Shown here: piece by piece, positions 1-5,796 of the stretch
Layout of the letters: each line of letters opens with the position of its first letter
Position numbering within the stretch: the stretch's first letter is position 1
Assembly (NCBI GenBank): GCA_002311975.1
Contig: DCAL01000084.1
Coordinates: 16,243 to 27,338 of the forward strand
DNA length: 11,096 bases
Source of the DNA: Fidelibacterota bacterium UBA1134
GTDB lineage: Bacteria > Fidelibacterota > Marinisomatia > Marinisomatales > S15-B10
Reading direction: 5' to 3'
Notes under the pieces: model-generated
Databases searched by the model: none
Told to the model about the DNA's origin: nothing
The model's input: the letters and a program-made list of their open reading frames with translations, nothing else
Made by a program: the position numbers and the translations under genes

Positions 1-25
1 CAGCAAATATTTTCTTTGAAGATTG

Positions 26-45
26 TTATATCTTTCACGATATAA
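26..45. repeat. Small AT-rich dyad upstream of trxA
   Basis: TTATATC (26-32) and GATATAA (39-45) are perfect 7-base inverted arms separated by a 6-base spacer. The layout is like a repressor half-site pair, but there is no second copy in the window and AT-rich dyads of this size arise easily by chance. It lies about 165 bases before the trxA start, so a link to trxA is only a guess; it could instead belong to a gene to the left of the window. Confidence 0.3.
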
Positions 46-132
46 ATACTTTGTCCCGACACGTCTGGATGTTCTTCGTGGCGAATAATCCAGGTTAAAG
101 CTATTTTTCTGCTGATTGTCGCTTTCTGTCGT

Positions 133-161
133 TTGTTGAATTACTGGACTCTCGCTATATT
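133..161 (+). promoter_or_regulatory. Possible sigma70-type promoter for trxA-trxB
   Basis: TTGTTG (133-138) and TATATT (156-161) are separated by 17 bases, close to the -35/-10 consensus and ideal spacing. They sit about 50 bases before the trxA start, in the only sizeable non-coding stretch of the window. The -10 matches 5 of 6 consensus bases and the -35 keeps only the TTG core. Promoter rules for this lineage are not known to me, so this is a candidate only. Confidence 0.35.
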
Positions 162-200
162 TGGCTACTGGAATCATGCTTACTATTGATAACTGAAAAT

Positions 201-206
201 GGGGAG
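201..206 (+). promoter_or_regulatory. Ribosome binding site that decides the trxA start
   Basis: GGGGAG is followed by 4 bases and then ATG at 211. It lies inside the longer open frame that begins with ATG at 199, so ribosomes bound here would start at 211 rather than 199. No purine-rich site precedes the 199 ATG. Confidence 0.6.
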
Positions 207-210
207 TACA

Positions 211-543
211 ATGAGCGAAATCATAGGAGAATTGACGGACAGCAATTTTGAGGCGGATGTTCTACAGTCCGATCTGCCTGTCCTTGTAGACTTCTGGGCC
301 GAGTGGTGCGGTCCTTGTCATGCTATCGCACCTGTTGTGGAAGAGATTGCGGAGGAGTACACGGGAAAATTGAAGGTGGGTAAAGTAAATGTTGATCATA
401 ATCCGGAGACGGCCATGAAATATGGTGTGAGGAGCATCCCCAGCCTGCTTGTTTTTAAGGACGGTGATGTTTTTGATCAGATTGTCGGTGCAGTTCCTAA
501 ACAGAATATCACGCAAGTGGTGAAGAAAGTTCTGGAAAAGTAA
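211..543 (+). CDS. trxA: Thioredoxin
   Basis: This is a cytoplasmic dithiol-disulfide oxidoreductase of 110 residues that reduces target proteins such as ribonucleotide reductase and peroxiredoxins and is itself recycled by thioredoxin reductase. The classical active site WCGPC is at residues 32-36. The buried Asp (D27) and the cis-proline after Ser-Ile (P77), both conserved in the family, are present. The length matches the usual 105-110 residues, so this is a single-domain thioredoxin with no signal peptide. The frame is open from ATG 199, but the GGGGAG site at 201-206 and the usual family N-terminus favour ATG 211. The gene overlaps trxB by one base (TAATG), so the enzyme and its reductase are made together. 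Function is very secure; only the exact start is open. Confidence 0.96.
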   Translation: MSEIIGELTDSNFEADVLQSDLPVLVDFWAEWCGPCHAIAPVVEEIAEEYTGKLKVGKVNVDHNPETAMKYGVRSIPSLLVFKDGDVFDQIVGAVPKQNITQVVKKVLEK

Positions 544-1469
544 TGGATAGAAAGGTCGTCATCATCGGTTCCGGCCCGGCGGGGCTCACGGCTGCGCTCT
601 ATTGCGCAAGAGCCAATCTCGATCCGATTGTTTTTGAAGGCAATCAACCGGGTGGTCAACTGACCATCACAACGGATGTCGAGAACTATCCCGGGTTTCC
701 GGAGGGAATAATGGGACCGGAATTGATGGACCTGTTCCGCAAACAGGCTACCAGATTTGGTGCAACATGTGAATTCAAGCATGTTACCAAGGTGGACCTA
801 TCCAAAAGACCCTTTAAGGTTTGGGTCGGTGAAGATGTTTATGAGTCTGAGGTAATAGTTATCTCCACGGGGGCATCTGCCAGACTGCTTGGTTTGGAGT
901 CTGAAAAGAAGTTGATGGGGCACGGCGTTTCAGCCTGCGCAACGTGTGACGGCTTTTTCTTCAAGGATCAAGAGGTGTTGGTTGTAGGCGGAGGAGACTC
1001 CGCCATAGAAGAAGCCAATTTTCTGACGAAGTTTGCCAGGAAGGTTACCATTATCCACAGGCGAGATAAATTACGAGCCTCAAAAATCATGCAGAAGCGT
1101 GCCTTCGATAATCCTAAGATCGACTTTGCATGGAATGCTGTAGTCGAAGATATAGAGGGAGATGCGGAAAAAGGAGTGACTGGAGTTCGTCTAAAAGATA
1201 CTGTGACGTCTGAAACGAGCGAAGTTCCGTGTGATGGTGTCTTTATGGCAATCGGTCATATTCCCAATACTTCTCTTTTCGAAGGACAGATTAAGATGGA
1301 TGACATGGGATATCTCGTCACGCTGAACGGCTCCACTCAGACTTCAGTAGAAGGTGTATTTGCATCGGGTGATGTACAGGATCGTGTTTATCGTCAGGCT
1401 GTCACCGCCGCCGGCAGTGGGTGCATGGCCGCACTCGACGCTGAAAAATACCTGGAATCACTTCACTAA
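543..1469 (+). CDS. trxB: Thioredoxin reductase (NADPH)
   Basis: This FAD-dependent enzyme passes electrons from NADPH to thioredoxin. Visible motifs in order are the FAD dinucleotide-binding GSGPAG (residues 9-14), the redox-active CATC (132-135, followed by DG), the NADPH-binding GGGDSA (149-154), the HRR motif with a following Arg (172-174 and R178) that reads the 2'-phosphate of NADPH, and the C-terminal FAD contact ASGD (274-277). The length of 308 residues is normal for the low-molecular-weight bacterial type. The ATG shares its first base with the last base of the trxA stop, so translational coupling is likely. A terminator-like hairpin follows 40 bases after the stop, making trxA-trxB a two-gene unit. 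Because the HRR motif is intact, NADPH is expected rather than ferredoxin or F420 as donor, which some divergent homologues use. Confidence 0.97.
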   Translation: MDRKVVIIGSGPAGLTAALYCARANLDPIVFEGNQPGGQLTITTDVENYPGFPEGIMGPELMDLFRKQATRFGATCEFKHVTKVDLSKRPFKVWVGEDVYESEVIVISTGASARLLGLESEKKLMGHGVSACATCDGFFFKDQEVLVVGGGDSAIEEANFLTKFARKVTIIHRRDKLRASKIMQKRAFDNPKIDFAWNAVVEDIEGDAEKGVTGVRLKDTVTSETSEVPCDGVFMAIGHIPNTSLFEGQIKMDDMGYLVTLNGSTQTSVEGVFASGDVQDRVYRQAVTAAGSGCMAALDAEKYLESLH

Positions 1470-1508
1470 TCCTCCCAACCTTATCCGGAACAGCGCCGAC
1501 CTGAATAC

Positions 1509-1533
1509 AGGCTGGAAAAGAGTCCAGCCTTTT
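1509..1533 (+). terminator. Rho-independent terminator after trxB
   Basis: AGGCTGGA (1509-1516) and TCCAGCCT (1523-1530) form a perfect 8-base-pair stem around a 6-base loop (AAAGAG). The arm ends in T and continues into TTT. The T-run is short (four), so termination may be partial, but the position between trxB and the next ribosome binding site fits an end of transcription for the thioredoxin unit. Confidence 0.72.
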
Positions 1534-1552
1534 GAATGACTGAGTAGGGTTG

Positions 1553-1559
1553 AAAGGAG
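1553..1559 (+). promoter_or_regulatory. Strong ribosome binding site of the ABC-type ATPase gene
   Basis: AAAGGAG lies 6 bases before ATG 1566 and is the best Shine-Dalgarno match at the head of the nine-gene run. I see no convincing -35/-10 pair between the terminator at 1509-1533 and this site, so the run's promoter is either inside trxB or of a type I cannot recognise, or transcription reads through from trxB. Confidence 0.6.
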
Positions 1560-1565
1560 TGTCAG

Positions 1566-2234
1566 ATGAGTAGAATACAAGTTCCAATTTTTGAGCTGGA
1601 GAATACGCGGGTCGCCATTGGTGGAAGGTCGATCCTGAAAATAGGGAAATTTCAATTTCACAGGGGAACTGTCTACGGGATTGTTGGTCCTGTAGGCGCC
1701 GGTAAGACCACACTCCTTGATCTGCTCGCAGGAAGAATAATCCCTACGGAAGGTTCAATTCTGTATGAGAAAGAACCGTTTGATAAAACGTGGCTAGGTA
1801 AGATCAAGGTGCCAGCGGAGATTCATTTTCTCAATAGTGAAGGAGGTGTTACGCAAGACTCTGTGGCAAGTTTTTTCAGACATAGGTTGCCGCAACGATT
1901 TGAATATGTCCAAAGTCAGTACTATTCGAAGCCGGCTTATTCTGAAGATTGGGAAATGGCCATCAGTAAACTTTCACGGGGGCAGGTCTATAGGGTGAAC
2001 GTGATAGCGGCTATCGAATCGGATCCCAAGGTGCTCATTATGGATGATTATGGTCTCCACTTTGACAAATCAATAAGCAGAGATTGCAACCGCCGTATCA
2101 GTCACAGCGCCAAATCGAGAGGTACAACCGTAATCCTCTCCAGCACAAGCATGTTCGATCTGAAGAGTGTAGCCGCAGTTGTTATAACACTGGACAACGG
2201 TCATATTTCTCAGGTTCGGTCCCTGAAAAAATAG
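1566..2234 (+). CDS. Orphan ABC-type ATPase domain with eroded catalytic motifs
   Basis: This 222-residue protein is a single nucleotide-binding domain of the ABC superfamily. Walker A is intact (GPVGAGKT, residues 41-48), and a signature-like LSRGQ lies at 136-140. Walker B reads VLIMDDY (156-162): D160 fits the magnesium-binding Asp, but the usual catalytic Glu is Asp (D161) and the usual Pro is Tyr. The H-loop His is replaced by Thr (T194) by my alignment, and no normal Q-loop Gln is seen around the HFLNSEGG stretch. There are no membrane segments and no permease gene next to it. AAAGGAG at 1553-1559 precedes the ATG by 6 bases, so the start is good. It opens the nine-gene run, 12 bases before the deacetylase-family gene. 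It could bind ATP and cycle slowly, or serve as a switch; its partner and substrate cannot be told from the sequence. Confidence 0.8.
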   Translation: MSRIQVPIFELENTRVAIGGRSILKIGKFQFHRGTVYGIVGPVGAGKTTLLDLLAGRIIPTEGSILYEKEPFDKTWLGKIKVPAEIHFLNSEGGVTQDSVASFFRHRLPQRFEYVQSQYYSKPAYSEDWEMAISKLSRGQVYRVNVIAAIESDPKVLIMDDYGLHFDKSISRDCNRRISHSAKSRGTTVILSSTSMFDLKSVAAVVITLDNGHISQVRSLKK

Positions 2235-2246
2235 GATCTCTGTCCG

Positions 2247-3194
2247 GTGGCCACAGGAATCATATACTCTGACAGATATATGGATCATATAACAGGTTTC
2301 TATCATCCAGAATCTCCCGCGCGGATGAGCGCAGTAATGGATAACTTGAGAAACTCTACGGTGTGGACTTCTGTTCAGAAGATCGATCCGAGTTCCGCTG
2401 AGACAGAGATAATACAACTGGTTCACCCTGAATCTCACGTCAGCCGAGTGAAAGATATTTGTCTCTCTGGTATTTCTCCTCTTGATGGGGGAGATACAAC
2501 TGTATGTGCTGACTCCTATTCTGTCGCGTTGCTGGCAGCGGGGGGCATCGTGGCAGGTGTTGATGGGATATTCTCTGAAGAGATTCTCAATGCCTTCTGT
2601 GTAATTCGCCCGCCGGGGCACCACGCAGAACTGACCCAATCCACGGGCTTCTGCCTGTTTAATAATGCCGCCATCGCTGCTCGTTATGCTCAGCATCAGT
2701 ATGGCGTAGAAAAAGTTTTCATCCTCGATTGGGATGTTCACCACGGTAATGGGACTCAGCATCTCTTTGAAGATGACGCCACCGTTTTCTATCTCAGTCT
2801 ACATCAGTTCCCATTCTATCCGGGGACGGGCGATTCATCAGAAAAGGGACACGCAGATGGTCTAGGGACTACTTGCAACTTCCCGCTGTCCGCCGGCTCC
2901 GGAGATGAGTCTTATCTCGATATCTTTGAGAATTCCATTCCGGAGATCGTAGCTTCGTTCTCTCCCGACTTGATTCTCATCTCCGCCGGATTCGATGCCC
3001 ACGCCCGTGACCCTCTGGCCAATATGTATGTCTCAACTGACGCGTTTCGTAGCATGACGGAGGTGGTAGTCAGGCTGGCTGACGAAGTATGCCATGGAAG
3101 GATCCTCTCCATATTGGAAGGAGGTTATGATCTTGCTGCTCTGGCGGAGAGTAGTGAAGCTCATGTCCGGGCTCTGTTAGCGGCCAGGGACTGA
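2247..3194 (+). CDS. Histone deacetylase family protein (zinc amidohydrolase)
   Basis: This is a 315-residue arginase/deacetylase-fold enzyme of the bacterial class II HDAC/AcuC/acetylpolyamine amidohydrolase group, which remove acetyl groups from lysine side chains or polyamines. The catalytic parts are complete: the tandem His pair after RPPG (H125, H126), GFCLFNN, the DWDVHHGNGT block carrying zinc ligands D163 and H165, the third zinc ligand D250 in SAGFDAH followed by DPL, and the transition-state Tyr (Y294) in EGGYDL. GTG at 2247 is chosen because the family's conserved opening (TGIIYSDRYMDH, then HPESPAR) begins right after it; the next ATG at 2280 would cut that. AGGA lies at 2233-2236. 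No signal peptide is seen, so it is cytoplasmic. The substrate is not readable from the sequence; no acs or polyamine gene is nearby. Confidence 0.93.
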   Translation: MATGIIYSDRYMDHITGFYHPESPARMSAVMDNLRNSTVWTSVQKIDPSSAETEIIQLVHPESHVSRVKDICLSGISPLDGGDTTVCADSYSVALLAAGGIVAGVDGIFSEEILNAFCVIRPPGHHAELTQSTGFCLFNNAAIAARYAQHQYGVEKVFILDWDVHHGNGTQHLFEDDATVFYLSLHQFPFYPGTGDSSEKGHADGLGTTCNFPLSAGSGDESYLDIFENSIPEIVASFSPDLILISAGFDAHARDPLANMYVSTDAFRSMTEVVVRLADEVCHGRILSILEGGYDLAALAESSEAHVRALLAARD

Positions 3195-3198
3195 TCAA

Positions 3199-4746
3199 AT
3201 GGCTCTGGCAGCGGAAAAGCGAAAGTTTGTCCTTATTATTCTCGATGGTCTAGGATTACGGGATGCTCGGGAAGCCAACGCGTTTGTTCTGGCAAGAACT
3301 CCGGTATTCGATCGTCTCTTCACCAGCTGTCCATGGACAGCCATCGAAGCATCCGGAGAAGCTGTGGGATTGCCGGCGGGAGTAATCGGGAATTCGGAAG
3401 TGGGACACAAGACGATCGGCGCGGGGCGAATTATCAAAAACGACCTAATCAGAATCAACGACGCCGTAGAAGACGGATCGCTTGGGGAAAAGGGTGAGTT
3501 TGCCGCCGTCATCGACTATGTGCGCCAGAGTGGGTCAACTCTCCATCTTATGGGGCTTGTTTCAGATGCCGGCGTTCACAGTCATATTGAGCATATTCTG
3601 GAACTGCTTTCCGCTGTCAAAGAAGCCGGTCTGGACAAAGTCTGCCTCCACGCCATCATGGATGGGAGGGACACCTCGCCTCGTGGCGGCAAAGACTATT
3701 TAACAGTGATTCTTGATAAAATGAACGAAATCAAACTGGGGAGAGTTGCTACCCTCATAGGCAGGTACTTTGCCATGGATCGAGACGGTCGCTGGGAGAG
3801 GACAGAAAAGGCTTACCGGGCTCTGGTAGCGGCGGAAGGTGAACGGACGTCAGACGCCATCAAAGCAATCGAGAAATCTTACGATAGCGATGTTACCGAT
3901 GAATTCATCGAACCGATAATCATAACAGACGACGACGAAGATGTACCGAGGATCAGCCAGAACGACGCTCTTTTCTGTTTTAACTTCCGTGCTGACCGGA
4001 TGAGACAGATTTGCCGTGCGCTGGGCGAGGAGGGATTCGACGAATTCACCACGGCGCAGCGACCGGTTTCACTTACAACAATGACAAGTTATGACAGTTC
4101 CTTCTCCTTTCCTGTCATGTTCAAGCCCGTGGAGATTCGCGCTCCGCTTGGCAACCTGTTGCAAGAGAACGGTTACCGTCAACTCCGGGTGGCCGAGACG
4201 GAAAAATATGCTCATGTTACCTATTTCTTCAATTGTGGTGAAGAGACGCCATTTCCTGATGAAAAGAGGATTCTGGTGCCATCGCCGAAGGTAGCCACCT
4301 ACGACCTGATGCCGGAGATGAGTGCGTACGGGATTCAGGAAACAGTCCTGCGTGCCATTGATTCTGATCAGTTCGATTGCGCCGTCATGAATCTCGCCAA
4401 TCCTGATATGGTGGGACACACGGGCAATCTCGAGGCGGCTATCAAAGCGACAGAGGTATCTGATTCTGTTCTCGGAGAAGTGCTCGATGCTGTCATAGAT
4501 TCAGGTGCGATGGCGATAGTTACGGCAGATCATGGTAATTGCGAAACGATGGTCGATGAGCAAACTGGCAGTGAGCACACCGCCCATACGATGAATCCTG
4601 TCCCGTTCGTTCTTGTGAATGCTGGTTCCACCGTGGGCCTGCAGCGGGGCGGTAGTCTTGCGGACGTAGCGCCTACTGTGCTCGATTTGCTGAATATCTC
4701 GGCGCCAGATGAAATGACAGGCAAATCATTAGTGTTGAAGCGATGA
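3199..4746 (+). CDS. gpmI: 2,3-bisphosphoglycerate-independent phosphoglycerate mutase
   Basis: This glycolytic enzyme interconverts 3- and 2-phosphoglycerate through a phosphoserine intermediate and uses two Mn ions. It belongs to the alkaline phosphatase superfamily, and its 515 residues match the family length (about 510). Expected residues are present: D16 in the opening LDGLG, the phosphorylated S66 in GNSEVGH, D403 and H407 in NPDMVGH, D444 and H445 in ADHGNCET, and H463 in EHTAH. The D403/H407/D444/H445 positions coincide with the numbering I recall for the Geobacillus enzyme. AGGGA at 3186-3190 precedes the ATG by 8 bases, and the gene begins 4 bases after the deacetylase-family stop. 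It overlaps the next gene by ATGA, so co-translation with the heptose kinase is expected. A 16-base perfect palindrome lies within it at 3326-3341. Confidence 0.97.
   Translation: MALAAEKRKFVLIILDGLGLRDAREANAFVLARTPVFDRLFTSCPWTAIEASGEAVGLPAGVIGNSEVGHKTIGAGRIIKNDLIRINDAVEDGSLGEKGEFAAVIDYVRQSGSTLHLMGLVSDAGVHSHIEHILELLSAVKEAGLDKVCLHAIMDGRDTSPRGGKDYLTVILDKMNEIKLGRVATLIGRYFAMDRDGRWERTEKAYRALVAAEGERTSDAIKAIEKSYDSDVTDEFIEPIIITDDDEDVPRISQNDALFCFNFRADRMRQICRALGEEGFDEFTTAQRPVSLTTMTSYDSSFSFPVMFKPVEIRAPLGNLLQENGYRQLRVAETEKYAHVTYFFNCGEETPFPDEKRILVPSPKVATYDLMPEMSAYGIQETVLRAIDSDQFDCAVMNLANPDMVGHTGNLEAAIKATEVSDSVLGEVLDAVIDSGAMAIVTADHGNCETMVDEQTGSEHTAHTMNPVPFVLVNAGSTVGLQRGGSLADVAPTVLDLLNISAPDEMTGKSLVLKR
3326..3341. 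repeat. 16-base perfect palindrome inside gpmI
   Basis: GCTGTCCATGGACAGC reads the same on both strands. It lies in the coding part before the phosphoserine motif. A palindrome of this length is expected roughly once in several windows of this size, so chance is a fair explanation. Confidence 0.4.
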
Positions 4747-5726
4747 ATCCCCATCGATACAGAGAACTGGAATCCCGTTATGAGTCGAAGAAGGTGCTTG
4801 TGGTGGGTGATCTCATGCTTGACAACTATCTGTGGGGTGATGCCGACAGGATTTCGCCAGAAGCGCCTGTTCCCGTGGTGAAGATCAGCTCTGCCAGCGC
4901 CAATCCCGGCGGCGCTGGCAATGTGGCTTACAACTTGACCTCGCTTGGAGCGGAAGCACATCTAATAAGCGTGGTGGGTGACGATAAGGACGGAGGTATT
5001 CTTCAGACTCTCTTGCAGAATCTGGAGATTGACGTGAGCGGTATCGTAGTGGATCCCGGCAGACAAACTACGGTAAAGACACGCATCATCGCTCACAGTC
5101 AGCAGGTTGTACGGACGGACTGGGAAACATCGGATTATGTGGCGGACGATGTGAAGAATCGATTGCTGGCGATAGTAACTGAAAGGCTCGCAGCCTGCGA
5201 TGCCGTCATCTTGGAAGACTATAACAAAGGGGTCCTTTCGCCACAGCTGATTGAAGCAATTATAAGCTCCGCCGGGGAGAAGGATGTTCCTGTCTATGCG
5301 GATCCAAAGATCGACCATTTCTTCAGCTATGAGCACGTTACCATGATGAAACCTAACCTCGATGAGGCTTCTCAGGCTGCCGGCGTCGATCTGAATGCGG
5401 AAGGAGCGCTGGAACAGGAAGGACCGAAACTTCGTGAAAGACTTGACTGTGACTGGCTTCTTATTACACGTGGCGACAAGGGGATGTCTCTATTTGACGA
5501 AACAGGGCATCGAACAATTCCCACTATGACGAGGCGGGTACACGATGTTTCCGGCGCGGGGGATACGGTCATTGCAACCTTGTGTCTGTCTCATATCGCC
5601 GGTGGTTTGCCTCATGAAGCGGCGAAGATCGCTAATTTCGCGGCTGGCGCCGTATGTGAAGAAGTGGGCGTAGTTCCCATCACAAAGGAGAATCTTCACG
5701 AAATTATCACCTCGGATAGCGCATAA
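4743..5726 (+). CDS. hldA: D-glycero-beta-D-manno-heptose-7-phosphate kinase (HldA / HldE domain I)
   Basis: This 327-residue PfkB-family sugar kinase most resembles RfaE domain I, which phosphorylates D-glycero-D-manno-heptose 7-phosphate at C1 on the way to the ADP-heptose of LPS inner core. Typical motifs are ISPEAPVPVV (37-46), the sugar-binding GGAGNVA (56-62), and the anion-hole/ATP signature SGAGDT, whose D274 is the catalytic base. The frame ends after the kinase domain: the cytidylyltransferase-like adenylyl domain found in the fused enzyme of E. coli is absent, so a separate HldC-type protein is expected elsewhere in the genome. The ATG overlaps the gpmI stop (ATGA), so translation is probably coupled. 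The main alternative is another PfkB sugar kinase, but the N-terminal motifs favour heptose kinase. It implies a Gram-negative envelope. Confidence 0.87.
   Translation: MNPHRYRELESRYESKKVLVVGDLMLDNYLWGDADRISPEAPVPVVKISSASANPGGAGNVAYNLTSLGAEAHLISVVGDDKDGGILQTLLQNLEIDVSGIVVDPGRQTTVKTRIIAHSQQVVRTDWETSDYVADDVKNRLLAIVTERLAACDAVILEDYNKGVLSPQLIEAIISSAGEKDVPVYADPKIDHFFSYEHVTMMKPNLDEASQAAGVDLNAEGALEQEGPKLRERLDCDWLLITRGDKGMSLFDETGHRTIPTMTRRVHDVSGAGDTVIATLCLSHIAGGLPHEAAKIANFAAGAVCEEVGVVPITKENLHEIITSDSA
4892..4920. repeat. GC-rich 10-base-pair hairpin inside the heptose kinase gene
   Basis: TGCCAGCGCC (4892-4901) and GGCGCTGGCA (4911-4920) are perfect inverted arms with a 9-base loop. It encodes the stretch leading into the sugar-binding GGAGN motif, and no T-run follows, so it is not a terminator. 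It may shape the mRNA, but the Ala/Gly-rich coding sequence may also explain it. Confidence 0.5.
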
Positions 5727-5730
5727 CTCA

Positions 5731-5796
5731 ATTCGATTCCACCGAGTCGGTCACCACGCGGTTATCGCACTTCTGTTTCTGACGGCCTTAGTGGCT
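5731..5796 (+). other. Signal peptide coding region of the propeller protein
   Basis: Read in the propeller frame, this stretch gives a basic/His-rich n-region (RFHRVGHH), a 13-residue hydrophobic core (AVIALLFLTALVA) and a likely cleavage after Ala before Gln-Lys-Asp. The frame is open back to a TAG at 5671-5673, and no ATG, GTG or TTG occurs between that stop and GTG 5791. Confidence 0.7.

Noticed and set aside
176..196. Six-codon mini-frame (ATG to TGA) just before trxA, possible leader peptide
   Set aside because: No good ribosome binding site, no run of regulatory codons and no attenuator hairpin after it; a frame this short is expected by chance.
2070..2762. Long open frame on the minus strand across the end of the ABC-type ATPase gene and the deacetylase gene
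   Set aside because: It lies opposite two well-supported genes, its translation resembles no family, and it has the mirrored codon pattern of a shadow frame.
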